A DNA stretch of 9,786 bases, from positions 1 to 9,786 of the forward strand of contig WRNI01000047.1 of assembly GCA_009776695.1 (NCBI GenBank), given 5' to 3'. Positions 1 to 6,748 of this stretch are shown here, piece by piece; position 1 is the first letter of the stretch, and every line of letters begins with the position of its first letter. Position numbers and translations under genes: made by a program. A model generated the notes under the pieces. The model did no database searches. It saw only the letters and a list, made by a program, of their open reading frames with translations, and was not told the origin of the DNA. The stretch is from Methanomassiliicoccaceae archaeon (GTDB lineage: Archaea; Thermoplasmatota; Thermoplasmata; Methanomassiliicoccales; Methanomethylophilaceae).

Positions 1-668
1 TCACAGCCGATGGTATAACGCCGGACCTCGTGATAAATCCGCATGCCATCCCCAGCCGTATGACGGTCGCCCACGTCCTTGAGATGATAGGCGGTAAGGT
101 GGGATCAATGGAAGGCCGTACGATCGACGCTACGTCGTTCTCCGGTGAAAATGAACAATCAATACGCGACGGTCTCGTCAGGAACGGGTTCAAGCATACC
201 GGTAAGGAAGTTATGTATGACGGAACCAGCGGCCGCATGATACAGACGGACGTGTTCGTAGGCGTGATATTCTATCAGAAATTACATCACATGGTCAGCG
301 GCAAGATGCACGTCCGTTCGCGCGGTCCGGTGCAGATACTTACGAGACAGCCAACGGAAGGACGCTCGAGACAGGGAGGTCTGAGATTCGGAGAGATGGA
401 ACGTGACTGCTTAATAGGCCACGGCGCGGCGATGGTGATAAAAGATCGTCTGCTCGATGAATCGGACGGAACGCAGCAATATATCTGCGGCAACCCGAAC
501 TGCGGTCATGTCGCCATCATGGACCGCCACGGCGCGTTATACTGCCCTGTGTGCAAGAATAATACTAATATCTACTTGGTACAGACGTCGTACGCGTTCA
601 AACTGCTTATGGACGAACTTCTGTCTCTTGGCGTCGCCATGAGGCTTCAGCTGGAGGATTTGAGATGA
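1..668 (+). CDS. rpoB: DNA-directed RNA polymerase subunit B (beta-like), C-terminal part, 5' truncated
   Basis: This is the last 221 residues of the second-largest RNA polymerase subunit, which with A'/A'' forms the catalytic core and clamp. The gene starts before the window; the reading frame begins with the complete codon at position 3. The visible protein opens with the conserved block GITPDLVINPHAIPSRMT, followed by VRSRGPVQILTRQP and RQGGLRFGEMERDCLIGHGA, all typical of archaeal RpoB and eukaryotic Rpb2 C-termini. Near the end is a clamp zinc site of the form CX4C...CX2C, with Cys codons at 486, 501, 543 and 552. The stop codon TGA (666-668) overlaps the ATG of rpoA1 as ATGA. Whether the complete gene is a single B subunit or the B' half of a split B''/B' pair, as in many methanogens, cannot be told from this fragment. 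Confidence 0.97.
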   Translation, partial: TADGITPDLVINPHAIPSRMTVAHVLEMIGGKVGSMEGRTIDATSFSGENEQSIRDGLVRNGFKHTGKEVMYDGTSGRMIQTDVFVGVIFYQKLHHMVSGKMHVRSRGPVQILTRQPTEGRSRQGGLRFGEMERDCLIGHGAAMVIKDRLLDESDGTQQYICGNPNCGHVAIMDRHGALYCPVCKNNTNIYLVQTSYAFKLLMDELLSLGVAMRLQLEDLR

Positions 669-3448
669 TCGGCATATCGAAGAGAATAGGCGCCATAAAA
701 TTCTCCTGCGTATCGCCGGAGGAGATAAGGAAGATGTCCGCCACCAAGATAATAACGGCGGACACGTACGATGATGAAGGGTACCCAATAGAAATGGGCC
801 TCATGGACCCGCACATGGGTGTCATTGAGCCGGGGCTCAGATGCAAGACGTGCGGCTGCAAAGTTGACGAATGTCCGGGCCATTTCGGTCATATCGACCT
901 TGCGATGCCCGTCATTCACGTAGGATTCATCAAGGACATCAAAACATTGCTGGAAAGCACCTGCCGCAAATGCGGAAGGCTGATGCTGACCGAGGATCAG
1001 ATAGAAGAGTGCAGAATGAACATGGGCCGCGTCGAAGAACTGGGCGGTGACACCGTTGATATGAAGACGTTCACCAAGTCAACGGCAAAGGACGCCTCAT
1101 CGAAAGGAATGTGCCCGTACTGCGGCGAGGAACAGATAAAGATAAAACTGGACAAGCCGACGACGTTCAGGGAAGTTGACGATAATCACAAATTAACACC
1201 AAGAGAGGTGCGCGACAGGCTTGAGCGTATTCCTGACGAGGATCTCAGAACGTTAGGGATGGACCCGGTGACGTGCAGGCCGGAATGGATGGTCCTTACC
1301 GCACTGGCGGTCCCTCCCGTTACCGTAAGGCCGTCGATCACACTGGACACCGGCGACAGGTCGGAGGACGATCTGACGCATAAGCTCGTCGACGTGCTGA
1401 GAATAAATCAGAGGCTCAGGGAGAACCGCGACGCGGGAGCGCCGCAGCTTATCGTGGAGGACCTTTGGGAACTGTTACAGTATCACGTTACCACGTACTT
1501 CGATAACCAGACGTCCGGCATACCGCCGGCAAGGCACAGGTCGGGACGTCCGCTGAAGACGCTGGCGCAGAGGCTGAAAGGCAAAGAGGGAAGGTTCAGA
1601 TCAAATCTTTCGGGAAAGCGTGTGAACTTCTCGGCACGTACTGTCATATCTCCGGATCCGTTACTTTCGATAAACGAAGTGGGCGTTCCGACGAAGGCCG
1701 CCCGCGAGCTTACCGTTCCGGTTCACGTTAACGAGCATAACATGGACGCGCTGAAGGCGATCGTCGCGCGCGGTCCCGAGCCGCCGGAGGACGGTCCGTA
1801 CCTTCCCGGTGTGAATTACGTGATAAGACCGGACGGAAGAAGGATACGCGTGACCGAGCGCAACGCGCAGGAGGTCTCGGAACAGATCGAACTGGATTAC
1901 ACGGTGGAGAGACAGCTCGTTGACGGTGATGTTGTATTGTTCAACAGACAGCCGTCGCTGCACAGGATGTCCATGATGGCGCACCGCGTCCGGATAATGC
2001 CCGGCAAGACGTTCCGCTTTAACTTATGCGTATGTCCGCCGTACAACGCGGACTTCGACGGTGACGAGATGAACCTGCACGTTCTGCAGAGCGACGAGGC
2101 CCGCGCCGAGGCGCGCATACTGATGCAGGTGCAGGAGAACATATTATCGCCGAGGTACGGCGGCCCGATCATCGGCGCGATACATGACCATATCACAGGC
2201 GTTTATTATTTAACGCATGAGAACCCGAAGTTCGACCGTTCAAGGGCGCTGAACATCTTATCGAAATTACCGAACGTGGAGATGCCCGCGCCCGCCGGAA
2301 AGACCGACGGAAAGGAGTACTGGACAGGGAAGCAGTTATTCTCCACAGTATTGCCAAAGAACCTGCGCGCAACGTTCAAAGCGAGCATATGCCAGAACTG
2401 CGATAAATGCAGGGAGGAGGAATGCGAGTTCGACTCTTATGTGAAGGTCCGCGACGGCGTTCTGATGTGCGGTACGATAGACGCAAAATCGATAGGCAAC
2501 AGCAAAGGGAAGATACTCGACCGCATAGCCCGTGATTACGGTCCGGAAAGAGTAAGACAATTTATTGACGAGGTCACGAGATTAGCGTTAGGCGCGATCA
2601 TGGACCGCGGGTTCAGCACGGGCATCGACGATGAGGATATTCCTGAGGAAGCCAAAATGCAGATACAGGAGTTCAACAAAGAATGTATTGATAAAGTCAC
2701 GTCGTTCGTGCAGTCGTACCGTGACGGTACGCTCGACCAAATGCCGGGACGCTCGTTAAGAGAGACATTGGAGGTGGAAGTGATGAAAGTGCTCGGCCAG
2801 GCGCGTGACCAGGCGGGGCGCATAGCCGGAAAGCACCTCGGAATGGAGAATTCCGCCGTCGTTATGGCAAAGTCCGGAGCAAGGGGATCGATGCTGAATC
2901 TTTCGCAAATGGCAGGGTGCGTGGGCCAGCAGGCCGTCCGCGGTGAACGCTTGTCAAGAGGATACTGGAACAGGACGCTCCCGCATTTCACAAAAGGTGA
3001 TCTCGGTGCGTACGCCAAAGGATTCGTCTCAAACTCGTATAAGACGGGACTGTCGCCGACGGAGTTCTTCTTCCACGCGATGGGCGGGCGCGAAGGTCTG
3101 GTGGATACCGCGGTCAGGACATCACGGTCGGGATACATGCAGCGCCGTCTGATATCGGCGCTCGAAGACCTTAAGTTAATGGGCGACGGCACCGTGAGGA
3201 ACACTGCTGATACGATAATACAATTTGAGTACGGAGAGGACGGCGCCGATCCCGCGAGATCTGTCCAGGGAAAAGCGATAGACCTTGACGACCTGTTCGC
3301 GGAAGTGCTCGGCGATGATGCCGATAAGCTTCTGGACATAGACACAAAAGAAGTGGGTGAGGATTACGGAACGATCGAGAAGGATGAGATGGAGTTCATA
3401 GAGGAAGAAGAGGGCAGCTTCGACGAGCCCGAGTTCGGAGGTGAGTAG
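665..3448 (+). CDS. rpoA1: DNA-directed RNA polymerase subunit A' (N-terminal part of the largest subunit)
   Basis: A' carries the catalytic Mg-binding site of RNA polymerase. The protein has 927 residues. Visible elements, in order: the clamp zinc motif C60-X2-C63-X6-C70-X2-H73; two CX2C pairs at 100/103 and 150/153; the catalytic motif NADFDGDEM at 461-469 with metal ligands D463, D465 and D467; a Cys cluster at 576, 579, 582 and 587; and the bridge-helix region starting GLSPTEFFFHAMGGREG at about 795. Homology fades after YGEDGADP (856-863). From about 872 to 927 there is a strongly acidic tail with about 24 Asp/Glu and 3 Lys. Archaeal A' subunits are usually near 870-900 residues, so the tail makes this one long. 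No intein is seen. The ATG at 665 is preceded by GGAGG at 653-657 with 7 nt spacing and overlaps the rpoB stop. The stop is TAG, unlike the TGA used by every other complete gene here. Confidence 0.98.
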   Translation: MIGISKRIGAIKFSCVSPEEIRKMSATKIITADTYDDEGYPIEMGLMDPHMGVIEPGLRCKTCGCKVDECPGHFGHIDLAMPVIHVGFIKDIKTLLESTCRKCGRLMLTEDQIEECRMNMGRVEELGGDTVDMKTFTKSTAKDASSKGMCPYCGEEQIKIKLDKPTTFREVDDNHKLTPREVRDRLERIPDEDLRTLGMDPVTCRPEWMVLTALAVPPVTVRPSITLDTGDRSEDDLTHKLVDVLRINQRLRENRDAGAPQLIVEDLWELLQYHVTTYFDNQTSGIPPARHRSGRPLKTLAQRLKGKEGRFRSNLSGKRVNFSARTVISPDPLLSINEVGVPTKAARELTVPVHVNEHNMDALKAIVARGPEPPEDGPYLPGVNYVIRPDGRRIRVTERNAQEVSEQIELDYTVERQLVDGDVVLFNRQPSLHRMSMMAHRVRIMPGKTFRFNLCVCPPYNADFDGDEMNLHVLQSDEARAEARILMQVQENILSPRYGGPIIGAIHDHITGVYYLTHENPKFDRSRALNILSKLPNVEMPAPAGKTDGKEYWTGKQLFSTVLPKNLRATFKASICQNCDKCREEECEFDSYVKVRDGVLMCGTIDAKSIGNSKGKILDRIARDYGPERVRQFIDEVTRLALGAIMDRGFSTGIDDEDIPEEAKMQIQEFNKECIDKVTSFVQSYRDGTLDQMPGRSLRETLEVEVMKVLGQARDQAGRIAGKHLGMENSAVVMAKSGARGSMLNLSQMAGCVGQQAVRGERLSRGYWNRTLPHFTKGDLGAYAKGFVSNSYKTGLSPTEFFFHAMGGREGLVDTAVRTSRSGYMQRRLISALEDLKLMGDGTVRNTADTIIQFEYGEDGADPARSVQGKAIDLDDLFAEVLGDDADKLLDIDTKEVGEDYGTIEKDEMEFIEEEEGSFDEPEFGGE
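3437..3444 (+). promoter_or_regulatory. Shine-Dalgarno site that sets the rpoA2 start
   Basis: GGAGGTGA lies 5 nt before the ATG at 3450 and matches the archaeal 16S 3' end very well. It lies inside the last codons of rpoA1. It also covers the in-frame GTG at 3441, which makes that GTG an unlikely start codon and favours ATG 3450. Confidence 0.85.
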
Positions 3449-3449
3449 G

Positions 3450-4886
3450 ATGGCTAAAAAAGATACAATGAACGCATTGCTCAAGAGGGACATCAGCCAG
3501 GATGTTGCCGACATCCTGTTAACAAGGTACAGCACCCTGAGCGCCATAAGCGACGCGGGCGCCGATGAGCTTGTAACGCTGGGCATATCAGAAAGCGAAG
3601 CATCCTCCGTAATATCGAAGATAGGTAAAAGGACCCCTGCGGCAAGGTCGGAGAAGACCAAGAAGACAGAGGAGCCGGCAGAGCCGATGGAGCTGGTCCA
3701 CGTGCCGTACGAGCTTTCCGAGGAAGGAAAGAAACTGAAAGAGATGGCAGAGAGACGCAACATCAGGATACCGCTGAAGATAATAGTCGATATAGCGAAA
3801 CGTCTGAAGAACGCAGACATAGGCGACGACGTCTACGAAAAATTGGTCACGGTGGCGGCGCGTATGTACAATGACCACCGCATGGACCCCAACGAATCCG
3901 CGGGAATAATGGCCGCCCAGTCCATAGGCGAACCGGGAACGCAGATGACGATGCGTACCTTCCACTACGCGGGTGTCGCTGAAATTAACGTAACATTAGG
4001 TCTTCCGCGTCTTATCGAGATAGTCGACGCACGCAGGATACCGAGCACACCGATGATGACCGTCCGCCTCGTGGGCATGGCGGCGGAGGATGAGAATATC
4101 GCGAGACTCGTATCGTCGGAGATAGAGATGACAAATCTGCTCGATATAGCGTCAATAGAGACGGACATAACGAACATGCGTCTCATAATACACCCGGACT
4201 CACGCAAAATGGAGGCCCGCGGCGTAACGATGGACGACCTCACGGAACGTCTGAACAAAGTTAAAGCGGCCCGCGGTCAGGTCGAGGTCGCCGAGCAGGA
4301 CGTTATCGTCTCATCCGACGAGCCTTCGTACAAGAAACTGCAGACGGTTTACGATTCGATAAAGAACGTCAAGATAAAAGGCATAGACGGCATAGTGCGC
4401 GCGGTCATAAGAAAAGATGAGAAGAACGGCAACAAGTGGGTCATCTACACCGAGGGAAGCAACCTCAGGGAGGTGCTGAAGATCGCCGGCGTCGACCAGA
4501 CGAGGACGATGACCAACAGCATCCAGGAAGTTGCCGACGTCCTCGGAATAGAGGCGGCAAGGAACTCAATAATACGGGAGGCCTACAACACGCTCTCGGA
4601 ACAGGGATTAAGCGTGGACATAAGGCATATCATGCTCGTCGCAGATCTCATGACCAACGACGGTTACGTCAAGGCCATAGGAAGGCACGGCATATCCGGA
4701 AGGAAATCAAGCGTTCTCGCAAGGGCGGCGTTCGAGATAACGGCGGCGCACCTGCTGCACGCGGCCATGATCGGCGAGGTCGATCATCTGGACGGAGTGG
4801 CGGAGAACATCATTGTCGGTCAGCCGGTAACTCTTGGGACCGGCGCTGTGAATCTGATATACACTCCAAGGGGGAATAAGCAATGA
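3450..4886 (+). CDS. rpoA2: DNA-directed RNA polymerase subunit A'' with N-terminal helix-hairpin-helix-like extension
   Basis: A'' is the C-terminal part of the largest RNA polymerase subunit and supplies the trigger loop. I choose ATG 3450 (478 residues) because of the strong Shine-Dalgarno site 5 nt upstream; GTG 3441 would add only three residues. The family core begins at about residue 81. PNESAGIMAAQSIGEPGTQ at 147-165 leads into the trigger loop (Q165, M168, H172, matching the conserved Gln, Leu/Met and His), followed by INVTLGLPRLIEIVDARRIP. The C-terminus (GRHGISGRKSSVLARAAFE, then HLLHAA) is typical. Archaeal A'' proteins are usually near 390 residues. The excess is an N-terminal region in which residues 10-58 resemble a helix-hairpin-helix fold, followed by a Lys/Thr/Glu/Pro-rich linker at 59-80. 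The stop overlaps the rpl30e start as ATGA. The core identity is certain; the extension's fold is inferred by eye. Confidence 0.97.
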   Translation: MAKKDTMNALLKRDISQDVADILLTRYSTLSAISDAGADELVTLGISESEASSVISKIGKRTPAARSEKTKKTEEPAEPMELVHVPYELSEEGKKLKEMAERRNIRIPLKIIVDIAKRLKNADIGDDVYEKLVTVAARMYNDHRMDPNESAGIMAAQSIGEPGTQMTMRTFHYAGVAEINVTLGLPRLIEIVDARRIPSTPMMTVRLVGMAAEDENIARLVSSEIEMTNLLDIASIETDITNMRLIIHPDSRKMEARGVTMDDLTERLNKVKAARGQVEVAEQDVIVSSDEPSYKKLQTVYDSIKNVKIKGIDGIVRAVIRKDEKNGNKWVIYTEGSNLREVLKIAGVDQTRTMTNSIQEVADVLGIEAARNSIIREAYNTLSEQGLSVDIRHIMLVADLMTNDGYVKAIGRHGISGRKSSVLARAAFEITAAHLLHAAMIGEVDHLDGVAENIIVGQPVTLGTGAVNLIYTPRGNKQ

Positions 4887-5158
4887 TAGATATAGGAAGA
4901 GCATTGAAATCGGCGATCACCACCGGACAGGTGGAGTTCGGCGTAGGACAGACAGAGAAAGCGGTCAGAAGCGGAAAGGCGCAGATGGTGGTCCTGGCAA
5001 GGAACTGCCCCAGCGACTTCCTTAAAGGGGACGTCAAAGTGAAGGTGCACGTCTACGAGGGCAACAACATGGAGTTGGGCGCTCTCTGCGGCAAGCCATT
5101 TTCGGTCTCGGCCCTGGCGGTCATCGACAAGGGCAGCTCCAACATCTTAACGCTGTGA
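4883..5158 (+). CDS. rpl30e: 50S ribosomal protein L30e
   Basis: This is a 91-residue large-subunit ribosomal protein of the L7Ae/L30e superfamily, which has an alpha/beta/alpha RNA-binding fold. Typical features are FGVGQTEKAVRSGKAQMVVLA near residues 19-39, the NCPSD turn that follows it, and the YEGNNMELGALCGKPFSVSALAVID segment with its conserved ELG and GKPF motifs. It overlaps the end of rpoA2 by ATGA and sits between rpoA2 and nusA, the standard archaeal location for this gene. A G-run (4870-4874) 8 nt before the ATG may act as a weak ribosome-binding site; coupling to rpoA2 translation probably contributes. Length and sequence are normal for the family. Confidence 0.95.
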   Translation: MIDIGRALKSAITTGQVEFGVGQTEKAVRSGKAQMVVLARNCPSDFLKGDVKVKVHVYEGNNMELGALCGKPFSVSALAVIDKGSSNILTL

Positions 5159-5162
5159 GAAC

Positions 5163-5591
5163 ATGTCCGCAGAGATAGTACTGACAGAGGACACGCTCAG
5201 ATATATATCACTCTTCGAGTCGATAACGAAAGCGAATGTCGTCGACTGCATGGACGCCGACGAGAAGCTGGTCTTCGTTGTCGAGCCGGGGCAGGGGAAT
5301 ATAGCCGTGGGCAAAAAAGGCGAGCACGTGATAAAGCTGAAGGACCGCACGGGAAAGAACATCCAGGTGGTCGAGTATTCGGAGGATCCCGAACAGTTCG
5401 TGAAGAACGTGTTTCATATATACGAACCGCAGAAAGTGGTGATAGAACAGCGCGGTAACATAACGCACGCAACGATAACGGTGGACCCGAAGTTAAAGGG
5501 CCGCGCAATAGGCAAAGCGGGAAAGAATCTGCGCATCGCACGTGACATCGTGAACAGGCATCACGAGATACAGAGCATAAGCGTCGACTGA
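5163..5591 (+). CDS. nusA: Archaeal NusA-like transcription factor (tandem KH domains)
   Basis: This 142-residue protein matches the short archaeal NusA, which keeps the two KH RNA-binding domains of bacterial NusA and lacks the polymerase-binding N-terminal and S1 domains. Each KH domain has its GXXG loop: GKKG at residues 50-53, within NIAVGKKGEHVIKL, and GKAG at 117-120, within GRAIGKAGKNLRIA. The protein ends IQSISVD. It presumably binds nascent RNA during elongation or termination; the archaeal mechanism is less well defined than the bacterial one. The gene starts 4 nt after the rpl30e stop. GTGA at 5155-5158 is a short Shine-Dalgarno-like match. It is the last gene of the operon here, whereas rps12 would follow in many archaea. 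Confidence 0.95.
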   Translation: MSAEIVLTEDTLRYISLFESITKANVVDCMDADEKLVFVVEPGQGNIAVGKKGEHVIKLKDRTGKNIQVVEYSEDPEQFVKNVFHIYEPQKVVIEQRGNITHATITVDPKLKGRAIGKAGKNLRIARDIVNRHHEIQSISVD

Positions 5592-5609
5592 CCGCATCCC
5601 CCGCGGTCA
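5589..5609. terminator. Inverted repeat at the end of nusA, possible hairpin
   Basis: TGACCGC (5589-5595) and GCGGTCA (5603-5609) form a perfect 7-bp stem around a 7-nt C-rich loop. The left arm includes the nusA stop codon. It lies between convergent genes, so it could mark or protect the 3' end of either transcript. No T-tract follows on either strand, so it does not resemble a classic intrinsic or archaeal oligo-T terminator. The terminator role is an inference. Confidence 0.35.
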
Positions 5610-5627
5610 TTGAGAAGAGTATTCACG

Positions 5628-5637
5628 GCCCGCGGGC
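5628..5637. repeat. 10-bp perfect palindrome GCCCGCGGGC
   Basis: A GC-only palindrome sits 3 bp beyond the stop codon of the minus-strand radical SAM gene, in the 49-bp convergent intergenic gap. It could contribute to 3'-end structure. A palindrome of this size can also occur by chance in GC-rich DNA, and no function can be assigned. Confidence 0.3.
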
Positions 5638-5640
5638 GCA

Positions 5641-6696
5641 TCACAAAGGTGTGCGTTCCACTTCCAGCCTGTCCGCCGTAGGGTATTCTTCAACGATATA
5701 GCATTTGAAAGGAAGTTCGGAGGCGATCTCCTCAAGTATCCACGAGGCCGTCTCAATTCTTTTGCGGACGGGGTCGATGAGCATCAGCTCATCGGGAACA
5801 TCGTATTCGTCACGTAAGAATTCGGCGGCCGCCTCGAGGTCGTCCGCATATATGAGGCCTTTCAGTATAGTCCCGTCCTCCGTTACCACGTCGTACTCTT
5901 TTGCAATATGTTCGGCGGTGCGTATCAGCCTCTTCCTTAACTGAACGGAATCTTTGAACGACGACGAACAAAAATGTATATTTGCGTCTGAAAATTTTTT
6001 CATTATGCGTTTCGCGGCGCTCTCGGAACCGAGTATCGCCGACGACAGCTCGTCCTTTAACTCATATCCTCTGTCATTCATCATCTGCCAGTTGCTTTCC
6101 GAGAATTCCAGTTCGTTGATGTTCACGAAATTGACGCCAAGACTGATCGCATCGCCGACAAGCTTCTCAAGATCTTCATGAACATCCAGCAGCGCCGGCA
6201 CCTCAATGCCGACGTCCATTCTCACAGAAGATACAATGAGACCCAGATCCGTTGTTCCGATACATTCCCAAACGCTCACCGGAGGATGGAAGCGTATCTC
6301 GTCAAGGCCGGCGGCCTCCAGCGCCATCGTCTTATCAAGATCGATCGTCGAAGTGTAAAGATGGATGTGGTGCTCCTTACCGAACTTTTCTTTGAGGATG
6401 TGTATCATCCTGAGCGTACGGTCCATGTTCGTCAGCGGATCGCCGCCCGTTATCCCGGTGCCGGTGGCGTCCATCGACACGGCCTCGGCGATGATATCCT
6501 CTTCGCAGGCTACCCTTTTTTCATTGGCAAAAATAACGTCGTTCCCTTTCTTCTCGTTGGACACGGGGCAGTAGAAGCATCCGGTACCGCATTCTCCGGT
6601 GATAAAAAGGACCATCTTGCTTCCGTTAATGCAGTGCTCGCACCCTTTCGCCAGTATCCCGCTGACAGCGGAACCGCCTTCGAGTCTTCTGATCAT
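5641..6696 (-). CDS. Radical SAM protein of the uncharacterised COG2108-like family
   Basis: This 351-residue protein has a clear radical SAM cluster motif CX3CX2C at C36, C40 and C43 (GECGTGCFYCPVS), which would bind a [4Fe-4S] cluster that cleaves S-adenosylmethionine. GITGGDPL near residues 81-88 corresponds to the usual GGEP SAM-binding motif, with Asp for Glu. Before the cluster is a second pair, C19-X2-C22 (AKGCEHCINGSKMVLF). Further on are FHPPVSVWE, NINELEFSESN and CSSSFKDSVQLRKRL. From memory this pattern matches an archaeal family annotated only as related to pyruvate formate-lyase activating enzyme (COG2108); its substrate is unknown. I choose ATG 6696-6694 because an extension to 6954 would be read antisense across the 5' part of pyrF. 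There is no Shine-Dalgarno site upstream and a TATA-like element lies about 26 bp away, which fits a leaderless transcript. It converges on nusA and diverges from pyrF. Confidence 0.88.
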   Translation of the reverse strand: MIRRLEGGSAVSGILAKGCEHCINGSKMVLFITGECGTGCFYCPVSNEKKGNDVIFANEKRVACEEDIIAEAVSMDATGTGITGGDPLTNMDRTLRMIHILKEKFGKEHHIHLYTSTIDLDKTMALEAAGLDEIRFHPPVSVWECIGTTDLGLIVSSVRMDVGIEVPALLDVHEDLEKLVGDAISLGVNFVNINELEFSESNWQMMNDRGYELKDELSSAILGSESAAKRIMKKFSDANIHFCSSSFKDSVQLRKRLIRTAEHIAKEYDVVTEDGTILKGLIYADDLEAAAEFLRDEYDVPDELMLIDPVRKRIETASWILEEIASELPFKCYIVEEYPTADRLEVERTPL

Positions 6697-6717
6697 CGCT
6701 GTGTCAAGGATACGATG

Positions 6718-6726
6718 TTTTAATAA
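6718..6726. promoter_or_regulatory. Shared TATA-like element between divergent radical SAM and pyrF genes
   Basis: TTTTAATAA reads TTATTAAAA on the other strand, so it resembles an archaeal TATA box both ways. Its TTAA core is about 27 bp before pyrF ATG 6749 and about 25 bp before the minus-strand ATG at 6696. Both distances match TATA-to-start spacing if each transcript begins at its own ATG. Neither start has a Shine-Dalgarno site. In the minus direction the element is preceded by purine-rich GGAAAGGA (complement of 6727-6734), a good candidate BRE. The plus direction has no clear BRE, so minus-strand firing may be stronger. Confidence 0.6.
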
Positions 6727-6748
6727 TCCTTTCCGTGCTTTACCAATG

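Noticed and set aside
2536..3345. Long minus-strand open frame (269 codons) antisense to rpoA1
   Set aside because: It lies wholly inside the conserved bridge-helix and C-terminal coding region of rpoA1, is Ser/Pro-rich as expected from reverse reading of GC-biased codons, and resembles no family I know.
665..3448. Intein in rpoA1
   Set aside because: The reading frame runs through all conserved blocks without a large insertion or splice-junction residues; the extra length is explained by the acidic tail.
3441..3449. GTG start for rpoA2 three codons upstream
   Set aside because: The GTG is inside the Shine-Dalgarno sequence GGAGGTGA, which is ideally placed for ATG 3450.
4436..4879. Plus-strand open frame of 147 codons inside rpoA2
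   Set aside because: It is a +1-type shadow full of Arg, Gly and His that overlaps the conserved A'' C-terminus.
6599..6748. Extended N-terminus for pyrF
   Set aside because: The extra residues are antisense to the radical SAM cluster-binding region, and OMP decarboxylases start close to the LAIDETD strand.
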